Below, in pieces: positions 48,637 through 61,185 of a stretch of 64,000 nucleotides of DNA; position 1 is the first letter of the stretch; every line of letters begins with the position of its first letter. The position numbers and the translations under genes were made by a program. This DNA comes from Lycium barbarum (taxonomy: Eukaryota; Streptophyta; Magnoliopsida; Solanales; Solanaceae), in assembly GCF_019175385.1 (NCBI RefSeq), contig NC_083337.1, positions 167,165,713 to 167,229,712 of the forward strand, written 5' to 3'. The notes under the pieces were generated by a model. It was not told where the DNA came from, did no database searches, and saw only the letters and a list, made by a program, of their open reading frames with translations.

Positions 48637-49206
48637 TTCAGAAAGGGCCCAAATTAACCACTGAAAATAAGCATCTCTTGCTAATTGACACGTTTCGTAT
48701 TAAATGTGGTATTATAGCGTTTAGTCTTTCGAGGAGTTATGGGCTTTATGACCAGGCAACAACAGTGGTAGCACATGTTACATGTGAAACTAGCTAGGTC
48801 TACTAGTCGAGCTGCCGTTTATCCATTGCTTCAAAATATTTATAGAGTAGTTAGGTTTCCATATATTTGTGAATGCTGAACATAGCAAGGCTGGAGCTAC
48901 CTTTATAGTTATGGATTTCGCATAACTTAAAAATTTAGCTCAAATTATGTATTTGTATTAAAAATTTATTTAGTTTGTATGTATAGACAACCTATTCAAA
49001 ACTCAATAGACAAAAAAAAAAAAATGTAATCCAAATCAATGAGCTAAAAATTCTGAATCTGTCTTTGTATATGTCGACACGAATATTTTCATAATCATGG
49101 CTATCATATTTTCTTGTATAGATTGGATTGAATTATGAGTGAAGTGCAGACATTGAAACTAGTGGCTATTCTCATAACTTTGATTTACTAACGTTGTCCA
49201 GAGAAG

Positions 49207-49442
49207 CAGGGGCGATTTTAGGAGTAAAAAATGGAGCATGTGAACATATGGTCTCTCCGTAAAGGTATTTTATGTATATATATTTTAAAAATAGTATAAT
49301 ACTATCATATGCTACAAAAAAGCTGAATGGTGCACTGATTGAAGATTAGGTTATATACCTAGAGATCAAGCCCCACTTAATACATTTTTTTTATTTTTTT
49401 TTTATGATGAACTCATGTTCTAGAAATCTTGGATTCGCCTTG
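49207..49442. mobile_element. hAT-like MITE with 8-bp TSD, 236 bp
   Basis: Ends CAGGGGCGATTTTAG and CTTGGATTCGCCTTG, perfect 8-bp TSD CAGAGAAG (49199-49206 and 49443-49450). Confidence 0.85.
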
Positions 49443-49699
49443 CAGAGAAGTAAAAAGAAAATTGGCAATCATACAGTAAGGTCCAAGCAAGACGTGACAA
49501 AATAAAATGCAGAATAATGACGATGATGGCAAAACTCCAATCCACCAAAGACCCTAAGAACAAAGAACATTAAGGAAGTTGGTGCAGTAGGAACATACAC
49601 TAAGTTGATTTGATCTCTCACGATTTCAACTAAGTTGATTCTTTTTGGGGATGTTTATTATATATGTTTATTAGTTATACGAAGTAAAATAATTTTTAG

Positions 49700-50036
49700 T
49701 GGTGTTCGATGAGTAAACAAAAATATTGCTCCAAAAATATTTATATATGATCCAACAAATACTATGAAGATAAGGGTGAGGTGATAAAACATTGGTTGGT
49801 AGGTGTGGGGGTGGAAATGGGGGCAGAGGGTGGGATGAGGGTGCGGAGAAGATAGTTGATTTAGAATAGTTCTCATTTATGAAACTTGTTTTTCTATTTA
49901 TACCAGGGAAATCATTTTCATGATTCTTAAGGAACTTATATTTTTAGAAAGAATATTTTTTAAAACATTTTAACTAATCAAACATGTAGTAAAAATTAAA
50001 AAAACATTTTCATCCACACAAAGCACACCATCTTTA
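49700..50036. mobile_element. Degenerate GGGTGTGTTTGG-family MITE
   Basis: The right end (CATCCACACAAAGCACACCA) and the interior resemble the right part of 15719-16440. The left end is unclear (AGTGGTGTTCGATGAG). Confidence 0.45.
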
Positions 50037-50519
50037 AAGTTAATCTAATCTAATAAAAGAAAGTTGACAAATTTAGAAGTCTAGCGCAACTCCAAGGCTA
50101 GATATGTACATCTTCAGTAGCAATTAATTGCAACCGCATAATGGTTGCCTAATAAAGTTAATTGCATAACTAACTGAGGTTAAAGCTGCATTAATAAAGA
50201 CAAAACAGATATGATTAGAAGCGTAATCAAGAATCATGATGCAGCCATGAAACAAATCAGGACAAGAAAAGGATGCTCCGCCAACGCTAATTGAGTTGTT
50301 TCGACCGTATTAGTAATGGGCCGATATTTGGGCCCAAGAGCCTTCAAAGGAACTGGTAACCACTTCTCGTCATTTGCACTTTTGTACTTATTTGGAAAAT
50401 TTACTTGTCATAGTTACTTCTAAAACTTATTTATGACTAATAACTATTTTATTTAATTCTCGTAGCTTTATTTTTTCAAAATTATATTCCATAACTGGTC
50501 CAGTAACTTTCAAAATACA

Positions 50520-51060
50520 TATACCTCTCTCTATTCTCCCTCACTACACATTTAAGATTTTTCATCTTCTCCAAACCCTAAAAAAGAATTCTCTCTCCTC
50601 TCCTTCCCCTCCCTGCCGCTTCTCACCCCTCTCTTTCTCTCTCTCCGTTCCCTGTCCTCACCCCAACACGAGGTCCTCTCTCTTTTGCTTTCTCTATTCT
50701 ACTTTTACAAATTTTCATCTCAATATAGTTTCTAGGGTTTTATTTTTTTATCTTTTTGTATCTTATAATACTATTGGCTAATTAGATTACTGAGCGGATT
50801 AAGGATCCAAGAGGTATTCGCCGCGGTGGATTCTCTGGTGGTGGCAGTGGCGGTCCCTTTTGGTTATTGAGTTTCATCGCAGCAACTTCCTCCGCTGCCC
50901 AAATTTTCCGACATTACCATTTCTTCTCTGCGGCGACAACGGTGGTTCACCGGCCATGGGATTTCTACTGTAAGGATAGTAGTGAAGGCAAAGAAAATGC
51001 AGTGCATCAACATGCCCTCAAATTCCGAAGCCCGTCCAGCATTAAACAACACTAGTTTCA
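50520..51060 (+). other. Gene-like leader and short GC-rich frames
   Basis: A CT-rich stretch (50520-50700, with AACCCTAAAAAAG) resembles a plant 5' UTR, followed by a GT-rich part and two overlapping frames of 62 codons (plus) and 65 codons (minus) at 50864-51061. Neither frame matches a family I know. GTATTT-rich repeats (51100-51330) follow. This may be a gene fragment, perhaps captured by a DNA transposon, or an old pseudogene. Confidence 0.3.
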
Positions 51061-51454
51061 CAAGTGTTCCTCAATCTTTACACTCATCAGTCTTTACTTA
51101 GAGTGTATTTTTTGTATTCGCTTGTATTTCTGTATTTCGAAGTAGAAATTGTGTATTTGAATAATCAAATATAGTGTATTTTTTGTATTCGCTTGTATTT
51201 CGAAGGCGAAAATGTGTATTCGTCATTTTTTTTAGTGTATTTTTTTGTATTTCACCGAAGATTTGACTGGAATCCGTTGTTTCTTCTCCTTCTTCTATCT
51301 CCTTGTATCTCGGAATTTTGAGTGTATTTCGTCCATTTTTTAGTGTAAACATAAGTTTAATATATTTGGCTGATTTATTTTTGGAAAAGTTAGATGTATT
51401 TGACTGTATGTGTTGTTTGAATGATCTATATATAACTGAACAATGTATCCAAAT

Positions 51455-54144
51455 TGTCACGCCCTAAAACCCACCCTAGACGTGACCGGCATCCGACGTC
51501 ATGAACAACATCGGAAGGACCTAAACGATGCAATAATGACACTTGAACCCGCCAGGTTCAACATTCGCCTCCAACAATTTATAAAGTAAATGTAACAAAT
51601 CATGAACATATAACTTAAATCAGCGGAAGTCTTTATTCACCAATAACTTAATCAAACGTAATGACGTGCCCGAGAGTTAATCAATAACTCAACAACTACC
51701 CACAAGAACGTATACTATGGAGCTTCTAAGATACTGAGCAATGTCTAAATTATCGGGACGCAGCCCGAAACTAAAAGACGAAAAGTAAATATAGCATGGT
51801 GCCCCACGAACAATCATGTGGGCTCACCGAATAGTCTCGAAAGCAGCAAGTTCCCTTAAGTTATAGGCGTGTCACGAACATGCTCTTCAATGATACCTAA
51901 CATACCATCAAAAACAACAATGGTATGCCTGAGTACTGGGTACTCAGTGAGTGTCTAAGGGGCAATAGTTAACAAAACAAGATATAGTGAATAAAATCAA
52001 TAAAATGATATCAATGAAAATAACAGTTCAAACCCAGGAATAAAGTGAGTCAGCAACATTAAAGAGTCATCAAAGAACCCAACAATGACAGACACATTAA
52101 CTTAACTCCTTACCATTTACCAGGCCAAGTATTTCACTTACGAATTCAATATCACCACAAGCCACTCACAAACAACAGGATCCGAAACAAGCCACTCATG
52201 GGCAAACTAATCAATCAATCGATACTCCGGGTTAGGAAACCACAGAGGCTAATCGTCCTCTGTACTAGCACAGCAATAGATACTCCGGGCTAAGAAGCTA
52301 CGGAGGCTAATCGTCCTCTGGACTAGCACAACAATAGATACTCCGGTCTAGGAAGATACGGAGGCTAATCGTCATCTGGACTAGCACAGCAATAGATACT
52401 CCGGGATAGGAAGCTACGGAGGCTAATCGTCCTCTGGACTAGCACAGCAATAGATACTCCGGTCTAGGAAGATACGGAGGCTAATCGTCCTCTGGACTAG
52501 CACAGCATTAGATACTCCGCGCTAGGAAGCAACAGAGGTCAATCGTCCTCTGGACTGACACAGCAGTACTCGTATCGATACGTTAGGATCCATAACAGCT
52601 AGTCGTCCTCTGGATTAGCACAGCTTGCTCATACAGGCCCAAACACCAACAAATTACAAATCATGGCATATTACCGAATCATCAATCATGGCTTAGAGCC
52701 GAATCTCACTTCTCAAGTCATCATCTCAAAATGGAGGCATTTCAAGTCATAATCGATTTAGAATCTTATTCAAATCTCTTATTCAATTTCAAGTTCAAGA
52801 AACCCATTCAACAACTAAATAAGTTTAAGGTCCAACCTTTAGAAGATTAAGTTCAATCACCCAATAATGGGAAAAACGAGTTTCACAAAGTAGTATAGTT
52901 CGTATAAGGTTCGATGCGGGCTTGACCCTACATACGCATGACCTTGTCTAAAAGAAATCATCTTTAATTCCAGAATAAATTCCACCAAACAAGAGTTATC
53001 ACTTATACAAACAATCAAGGAAGGATTCTCAAATACAATTCATGCTTTCACAATATAAGCGTACTTCACAAGTAGACATAGTTGAAAATATGATTTTTGG
53101 AATATAGACATACTTCAAGGAAGGTTTTTGGGAAAATCTAGACATACATGAAAAGACGAATTTTGAAACATAGACATACAAAACACCTTCATAGTCAAAA
53201 GGACTTTCTTTAAAAGAGACACACAAATTACCTTTATATTCAAAAAGGATCTTCAAAAGAGTATGTTCAAAAGAGTTCGTAATAATCCGATAGAAAGAGT
53301 ATGTTCAAAAGAGACATACAAATCACAATAAGATTTTTAAAAGGGAGACATACCTTAATTTGTTAAACGAGGTTTAACAAATCACTTTTCTAATGAAGAA
53401 CACCCAAACCCTAGCTTGAATCTCTTTGGAAAGAATTATGTTACAAACCCTAGATTTTGGTCATAAAATCATGTTAGAAAGGGATTAGGAACTTGAATTC
53501 AACCTAGAATCATGATAGCACTTACCTTGTATGGTTCTTGAGGCTTGGGACTTGTTCTTATTGACTTTAGGGATATTTTTCGTGAATGGGGGGCTGGGGA
53601 AATAAACCCCTAACCTTAGATATAACTTAAAACACGTAAACCGACTTTTTGACCCGAAACTGGACCTGTTATGCGATGGGATCGCGCCGCACAAGAAGCG
53701 CACGACCCCATGCAGGTCGATATTCAGAAAGGGGGTTTTTGTGCGATCAGTGCGCGACGCATGGCCATCGCACGCGTCCTCACGCGCCTGAAGAAGTGGC
53801 GGGTGTCGGTTTCGCACAGTGTTAGGTAAAATGGACATAACTTCTTGTACGTAGCTCCGTTTGGGCCGGGCGACCTACCGTTGGAAAGATATTTCAAAGG
53901 GCTACAACTTTCATGAAGGAAGTTTTTCCAAATTCACAACAAATTTTCATGAAAATCTCCTAGAAAACAGACCTACCAAAACTTAGGCGAGTTTAAGAGC
54001 CCTTAAGAACTTCAGTAGTTGGTTTGACTTCAAAACGACCATTTTCCACCCGAATTCATCAAGAATGGTTTCATATAGATATTATATCATCTTAATACTA
54101 GATTTTTACATATTCACACCTAGTTCAAGTTTACGGGTGTTACA
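51455..54144 (-). mobile_element. Gypsy-type solo LTR, 2.7 kb
   Basis: Minus-strand LTR: in plus it starts TGTCACGCCCTAAAACCC and ends TTTACGGGTGTTACA. A perfect TSD CAAAT flanks it (51450-51454 and 54145-54149). Neither coding domains nor a second LTR are present, so it is a solo LTR. The 117-codon frame at 53485-53838 and others are chance frames. A tandem array lies at 52221-52565. Chromovirus (Tekay/Del-like) affinity is likely from the end sequences. Confidence 0.88.
52221..52565. repeat. 58-bp tandem array, six units
   Basis: Units start with GATACTCCGG at 52221, 52279, 52337, 52395, 52453 and (GATACTCCGC) 52511, each with AGGCTAATCGTCCTCTG or close variants. Confidence 0.93.
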
Positions 54145-54519
54145 CAAATACATTGAAATATAGTTAAATATAGCGAAAAGAAAAGGATTATTAGTATATA
54201 AATACCATAAAATACACAATTCGTTTTGGAATGGAGTAACTTAGAGAGAGAGAGACGTGAGCTGTTATGGAGCTTCAGCCGTTATGCGTGATACATGGTT
54301 AATTTAATTTGACTTATCATTTAAAATGAAAGAAAAGAATATGTTCCATAAATACAACCTATTTTTGCTTGCCGGATTTTGTATTTCCATGTATTTCAAA
54401 AACGCGAAATACAACCGAATTCAACAAAACCTAGCTACGGTTTGTAAATATAGAAAAAGTAGCTATAAATTGTTAGAAGCTATTAAAAGGTAGTTGTTTA
54501 TGTAAGTTTCACAATCTTT

Positions 54520-54745
54520 TGTGCTAGTCTTTATTTTTTTTATCCTTCAAATGGGTGGTTTACTTTTTAATTTTTGTCCTTCAAGATCGAATTTATGCCT
54601 AGAGGGGCATACGTTACGCATCATAATATTCATAAGTTATGTTAACGCCTTTAAAAAAGTAATGTCAGTTAGGCATAAATTCAATTTTGAAGGAAAAAAA
54701 ATTAAAGACCAGCCATTTCAAGTGAAAAAATTGTAGAGAAGGGAA
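54520..54745. mobile_element. Small foldback element
   Basis: Arms of about 80 bases (54520-54610 and 54655-54745) are inverted copies: GAATTTATGCCTA against TAGGCATAAATTC, with TTTTTGTCCTTC against GAAGGAAAAAAA. Related to 32984-33452 by the TAATTTTTGTCCTTC block. Confidence 0.7.
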
Positions 54746-55101
54746 AATCGTGCAACTACTTCCTTTTCTTTTTACTGCTTCTTGTTTAACGCTTTGCCCA
54801 TGTGAATCTATCTATGGTTTCGGGATGTACTTCGAGGCAGGGACCAACTGGCCAAACAAGATCTAGAATTCTCAAAATGTACATTGATTTCTCTTTCTTT
54901 CGGTTTTTTCTAAAGTATTGAACCGATTGAGTTAGATTCGCGCCGAATAAATCTACTCAAGAGTAAAGCCGTTTCTTATTTAAATATTTGTCATTTTCGG
55001 GACTCAAACTTGAACTTTGGTTAAAAGTAAAGGAATTCTGACCATCTGATTACACCCTTATCCTAACTAAACTAGATTTGAGAAAATGATCGTTGAAATT
55101 A

Positions 55102-55556
55102 CGAAAAAGGCTCAACTATGCCATCGAACTATTGAAAATGACTCATTTATGCCACTCGTCAATAGTTTGGCTCATTTATATCATCGACGTTACCAAAATG
55201 ACTCATCCATGCTCTTGCCGTTACCAAAATAGCTCATCCATGCCATTTTTAATTAACGCCGGTTTTACAATACCAGATATGACATGTGACCTCCAACTAG
55301 ATTATGGTTGTGGGTGGATTGGGTGAATGGTTGGATTTTTTATTAATTTGGGATTTGAAATTGAGTTGGTTTATAAACAATGTGGACCTCTGATTGGAGG
55401 TCACGTGCCATTTCTGGTATTGTAAAACCAGCGTTAATGAAAAATGACATGGATGAGCCATTTTGGTAACGGCGATGACATAAATGAGCCAAACTATTAA
55501 TGAATCGTATAACTAGTCATTTCCGATAGTTCAATGACATATTTGAGCCTCTTCCG
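55102..55556. mobile_element. Foldback element
   Basis: Inverted arms with GGCTCAACTATGCCATCG..., GACTCATCCATG and TTTTACAATACCAGATATG blocks on the left and their inverse on the right. No coding sequence. No TSD seen. Confidence 0.78.
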
Positions 55557-55631
55557 TTAGAAAGTATACAAAAGAGCTTTTCTCTTTCATTTTTCCCCCA
55601 ATAATTTTGTGAATTGGGCGGGGAGGGCGTG

Positions 55632-55648
55632 GGGGGGGGGGGGGGGGT
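55632..55648. repeat. Poly-G run
   Basis: Run of about 16 G after GGGCGT; no function seen. Confidence 0.9.
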
Positions 55649-56143
55649 TTGGACAGGGACAAAGCAAAGAAAACAGTGGAGCAGTTGGTCACTTCAGAAG
55701 GGGACCGCTCTGTTGTATTGGTTGAAAGGCCAAAACATTATTGTTTTCCTTTCTTCTGTATAGTAATGATAATGAAACCCCCTACTGGCCCTAAATTTTG
55801 CGACTCTTTTTTACTCATCTGGAGTAAAATCGTTTACGAGTCATTGGCTCTTGAAAATTTGTGGGAACACTGTTGAAAGAACCGACAGATTTGGGAGTTA
55901 TTCATCGTCTTTCACACCAGTTTAATACGCCAAAGATTTTGTTATTTAAAGTCACAACTCACACCTATTATGAAAGATACTTAACAGTATAAATCATAAC
56001 TCATACTAAGAGATTTCTGATTAAATTATCTTTGCTGCTTTCTTAATGAAGAATTAATGATTATATTTTTTCTTGTCTTGAAATAATAAAGGTGGAATTG
56101 AACAAATAATTAATACCTTCTTAATATTCTTAAGCAACAAATG

Positions 56144-56392
56144 CTCCCTCTAGATCAAAAAAAGTGTCCACATAGCATTTTTTTTTTTTAAAAAAAAGTA
56201 TCCACTTATTAAATCAAGAAACAATTAACCTTATCTTTTCAGATTTACCCCTATTAAGTGTTATGTGATCAAATCCCAATGCCTATTTAATTAGGGGTAG
56301 TTTAGTCAATTCAATTTTTTTTTCTTGGAATGAGTAGTTTCTTAAGGGGTATGTAAATGACTAAGTGGACTCTTTTTTTTATCCGGATGGAG
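56144..56392. mobile_element. Stowaway-like MITE, 249 bp
   Basis: Ends CTCCCTCTAGATCAAAAAAA and TTTTTTATCCGGATGGAG, inverted. GTGTCCACATAG and CTAAGTGGACTC are mirrored further in. TA follows the right end (56393-56394). Confidence 0.72.
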
Positions 56393-56584
56393 TATTATTT
56401 TTTGGCTAAAGGACAAATAAGAAGGACCGGGAAAGAGTAATATAAATACATTTGGTAAAAAATTCAAATTCATTAGTCAAAAAAATAATGAATGAAATGA
56501 TTACCGTACTTACAAATTTAAATTCTTAGATTCACGTTTGACAATGATGTTAATATTCTCTTATTCAATTATTCTTATAAATAT

Positions 56585-57281
56585 CACAAACCATCAATGC
56601 AAAAAAGTGGAGAGAGACACCGGTGTGTTTATTTACTAGGCTTTTCTCATTTTTAAATTGATCATTTAGCATTCGAAACTCACGACATGATGAATATGAA
56701 TTGCATAGAGTAAACTTACTGAAAAAGGTACAATTCAACCAAAAGTCATCTTCATCTGCAATTTAAACTCGAGAGTTTCGATTAAAAATGAGCAAATAAA
56801 TCTCAATCCATCTCTTAACATATCCGTTAATGATGCCTTTGGCTGCTAAGCTCGAAGGGGGTTTATATCATATGTGGTTGGGATTAGCAGTCCAATAGGA
56901 TGGAAGATACTTAAAAGCCTACGTTTCGATCACAAACCATCAATGCAAAAAAGTGGAAAGAGACACCGCCGTGTTTATTAGCTAGGCTTTTTCTCTTTTT
57001 TAAATTGATCATTTAGTATTCGAAACTCACGATACGATGAATATGAATTGTGTAGAGTAAGTAAACTCACTAAAAACACGTACAATTCTACTAAAACTCA
57101 TCTTCATTTGCAATTCAAACTCGAGATTTCCAATTAAAAATTAGCGGAGAAATCTCAATCTATCTCTAACATATCCGCCAATGATGCCTTTGGCTGCTAA
57201 GCTGGAAGTGGGTTTATATCATATGTGGTTGGGATTAGCAGTCCAATAGGATGGAAGATACTTAAATGTCCACGTTTAGAT
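56585..57281. repeat. Tandem duplication of 346/351 bp
   Basis: Unit 1 (56585-56930) and unit 2 (56931-57281) both start CACAAACCATCAATGCAAAA and share GATGCCTTTGGCTGCTAAGC and ATATGTGGTTGGGATTAGCA. Divergence is moderate with small indels. Neither unit codes for a recognised protein. Confidence 0.93.
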
Positions 57282-57289
57282 ATTCTAGT

Positions 57290-58034
57290 GGTGCTCAACA
57301 ACAATTGGTCCCCACATTTGTGGACTCACAATTATATGTGCCACAATTCGTACGCCGATATATAATTTCGCCATAGGAGCCAACGCACGCGATTCCACTA
57401 CAAGTTTTGGCAAATTAACAAATTCACAATGTTATGGGAAAGCTACCCAATGAGAGATATTTTTATTGTGGTCCTGGTGGTCCCACAATTTTGTACTTGT
57501 AAACTGTAAAAGGCACAATACCTTCCATAGAGAGGGTAAATTTGATTTTAAATAGATATTTTTTGAAACTATTAAAATATATCAAGTTAAATATTTAAAT
57601 GTAAAACAATACAGTTGCAGTGAAAGGGACTTCTTTCCAGAAAAGGTTACTCACAACAGACCAAATTAATAGATATAGTATAAATATTTGCATAGTAATA
57701 GTTAATTAGTACACATTCTCAACTCATTTTACCATTTAATCTTGATGAGTTAATGTAGTTTGATACTAATAACAGGTGCCAAATATTTATTTTTGCGGTG
57801 CTTATTTAGATAACAACCGACTAATCACTCTATTACAAATGCAACTTAATTGCACTGAAAATGGTATTCATGGCATAAAATAGGAGATACATTTGAGTGT
57901 ATGACATCTAAGATTTTTATTCATTTGGCTTTCATTGGTCAATGTAATATGAAGTTAGATGACTATTAGTGAAAATTTAAGTTGAAATTATTGCATACCT
58001 GTTGATGACATGCAGTGTCACAAGCGTATTGTTA
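57290..58034. other. Gene-free region
   Basis: Nothing recognised. Confidence 0.4.
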
Positions 58035-58043
58035 TTTTTATTT

Positions 58044-58525
58044 GGTCAAACCCATCGACAAACACCTGTGGTTGTCCACTTCTTTCACTTGAGCACCTAA
58101 AGTGACCCTTGTTCCATTTAGACGTCTCATGTGGGCCATTCCTATTCCGCTTAGACACTTTTTGTACCATTATCGGAGCAAAACCAACACCAGTCGTCTC
58201 CTACGTGGATTAAGTGACCAATTAATTTGTGTCAGCTCATTTATTGTGTCAACTCAATTAAATTGTGTCAACTCATTTTAATTGTAAATTCACTAATTTG
58301 TAAATTCGTGGAGTTTTGACCATTAAAAATTGGGGCTTTTGGGCTGGTTGGATGTGCAATGAGGTGGCGCCCCCTTTGGTGTTGGTTTTGCTCAGATAAC
58401 GGTGCAAAAAATGTCTAAGTGGAATAGGAATGACCCACCTGAAGTGTCTAAATGGAACAAGGGTCACTTTAGGTGCTCAAGTGAAAGAAGTGGACGACCA
58501 CAGGTATCTGTAGATGGATTTGGCC
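58044..58525. mobile_element. Foldback element with 9-bp TSD
   Basis: Arms of about 150-170 bases are inverted (CCACTTCTTTCACTTGAGCA, CTAAAGTGACCCTTGTTCCA, AGACACTTTTTGTACC). A 9-bp repeat TTTTTATTT flanks it (58035-58043 and 58526-58534), which is low complexity but exact. MULE-type length of TSD. Confidence 0.82.
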
Positions 58526-58661
58526 TTTTTATTTTTAGAGAATGTGTCAAAATAGTATATCCTCTTTTCTAGGCAACATTTTCTGAGAATAGTTCGGAAA
58601 AAAAACTTAATTAGTCACGTTACTGTTTAAGTACATGTGATTATGAAGTAACATGGTATAG

Positions 58662-58835
58662 TCAGGGGCAGAGCCAGGTATAGGATGAATCAACTTTGGC
58701 GAAAAATTATACTATTTATGTATAGTTAAAATTATTTTTATGTATATTTAGTAGATGTTGCATCTCCTTTGACTTCTTTGTATGTTCACTTCTACATATT
58801 TTGAATCCTTAGTGAAAATTTTGGCTCCGTCATTG
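58662..58835. mobile_element. hAT-like MITE, 174 bp
   Basis: Ends CAGGGGCAGAGCCAGG and AAAATTTTGGCTCCGTCA; GGTATAG repeats on both sides (58655-58661 and 58836-58842). Confidence 0.72.
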
Positions 58836-58849
58836 GGTATAGCATGAAG

Positions 58850-60230
58850 TTTCAATCAACTAAGTTGCATCCACAAGTTGAGACAAAGAACACATTGGCA
58901 ATTATTAGTGTTTAATTAAATTGTGTTTATTGAACTTAATGAACGGTCTCATAAACCTCAGTTGAGAAAATGAGTCAAAACACTAATCCTAATTAGGAGG
59001 TCAATCACTGACCTTATCATGGATTCTGAAAGGTGATTGGTTGGGACATTCCACCTGTTGATAGCAACATGAGTCATCGAATGAATTCCTTTTTCCTATA
59101 AATTACACAAATGTCACTACCAAATCATAATCAACAAAATCAAGCATATTAACCGACTTCTCCTGCAAAATACTGAAGTCATTACTTACAAATAAAATTT
59201 TACAATCAGTAGTTTTAGGTGAAATAAGGGTGCTCGTTTAGTAAAAGTAATTCTTTTTCAAGTCATATTCTGTTTCAAATATAATTCCACTTTGAAATAT
59301 CTTCTTTCAAACATGAAGATAAGCTTTCAATTCGACGCAAATATTTTTTTTTTTTCATTTGACGCAACTATTATCCAACGCCTACTTAGTGGGTTGCCAC
59401 TTGCCTATATGTATTTGGGGCCCATTCACCAATACAAGTTTCTGTTTAGGTGAACTTCCGGGAATCATAATGAGGAGCCAAACCATATTTCATTTCATGT
59501 AGTATAAATTAATTTTTTTATCACAGTTTATGCGATGTATCTTTTTTAGCTTGTCCGAGAAAAAATAATACATGTCTTATTTAGAATTAATTTAAATTTG
59601 AACTTTTTATAGGAGAACATGATCATAGATAGGAGATTATGTAGGACACGAATTATTATAGAAGATTAATAGGTAGTTGCGCGTTGTCCTACTTATCCGT
59701 TTATACTAGTAATCGTAGTATTATTCTTATACTTTCTTGTCATTCGATTTATGTTACTATATATTGTTTTTTGTACTTGGATTGTCGAATTCATAAGTAG
59801 TAGGCACTGCTCCTTTTTTTCACAGTGCTTTATACTGCTTTGAGTTACTTGTCCCTATGCCGAGAGTCTATCAGAAACAACCTCTCTACCTTCCAATATA
59901 AACATAAGGTCTGTGTAAACTCTATCCTCTTAGACCAAACTTTGTGGGATTTCACTAAATATGTTGTTATTGTTAAGTTTGAACATTTTATTTTTATTGT
60001 TAATGAAAGAATTTTAATCACGCAAGTATATGTAACTATTTTTTTAGATAACACGTTTTAAAGATTTTCTTTATCCTTGCATTTTATGTCCAATCAAATT
60101 ACTTGATGAAAATTGAGATGGAGGGAGCTCAGAATCCAGAGTATATATTTTCCTATTTTAATACTTTCTTCTTATTTTATAACTTTTTCTATTAATTATT
60201 CTTTTTTTTTCTAATTTTGAATATAAAAAG
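58850..60230. other. Intergenic region upstream of the MYB gene
   Basis: No conserved frame. Bases after about 60230 become pyrimidine-rich and probably belong to the 5' leader or promoter of the MYB gene. Confidence 0.4.
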
Positions 60231-60453
60231 AGAGGTTGAAGGAGTGAGAAAACTTTTTCATAAGTTGCAGTATCCACAAGCACCATTCCTATCCAATCAT
60301 AATCCACCACCTTCAGCTTTTCCCTATTCTCTCTCTGTTTCTTCTCTCCTCCAAACTCCAATAATTTTTTTTTGGGAAAGCAAATTTAAATTAATTCTTC
60401 TATAGCTTTTCTTGTTTATACTTTACTATTTCTTGTTCGTCCTGTTCTTACCA

Positions 60454-60472
60454 TCTCTCTCTCTCTCTCTCC
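60454..60472 (+). promoter_or_regulatory. CT-rich stretch (Y patch or 5' UTR)
   Basis: CTCTCTCTCTCTCTCTC run about 720 bases before the MYB start. Such tracts are common in plant core promoters and 5' leaders. Confidence 0.4.
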
Positions 60473-61185
60473 TTTTCTCTTTGTTGTTCAGTCATAAAGG
60501 GAAAAAGAAGAAAGCAGACACAAATTTTTTGCTTTTCTTTCTTCCCCTTACATAGCCCCAAGAATTCTCAAATTCAGAGTCTTTGTACTTACTATTTACT
60601 CACTTGGGTTTCACAAAATATCCAGCTTTTCAGTGTCACCTTGTTTCTCTCTAGCTAGTGAGCTTTAATTCTGGAAAGTTCTCATTTTTCTTCTTATTTC
60701 ATGGTTAATAAGCCTAGTACTTTCTTGCTTTCACTGTTTATGTAGAGTTTCAGTGGGTTCAGATCTTAATGAGAATATTTTCTTGGATTTAACTTGGCGT
60801 AAGATAATCTTTGTCTGTTTTAGTTAACCCCTTTTTATTTTAAGATTATCACAACATCTAGGATTTTTCTTTTGACAATTATAAAAGGTTGAGTCTTTTC
60901 AAGATTCCTCAGGTTGGGGAGGTGGCTATGGTTAAAAGAGTATTCTGATTCCTTTTATAGATGCTGACTTGTTGATTTAACATTGATATTTTTCCATTGT
61001 AAAATACCCATCGCTCTGCATTTCCCACTTGGGTTTTCCCCCATACTTCCTCTTGTTCCTCTCCAACTTCATCAAGTTCAAATCTTTCACATAAAAATGC
61101 TGTCTTGAATTATCTTTCTTGTAGCTTTTTGCTAGTAAACTTTTTTCCCTCTGTTAAAAATTTGATATTTTTGAGTTTGAGGGTG

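Noticed and set aside
52221..52565. CRISPR-like array of regular repeats
   Set aside because: Units are directly adjacent with no unique spacers, and it lies in a plant LTR.
53029..53838. 75- and 117-codon minus frames
   Set aside because: They lie in the solo LTR and match no retroelement protein.
55102..55556. TSD for this foldback
   Set aside because: The 9 bases on each side do not match.
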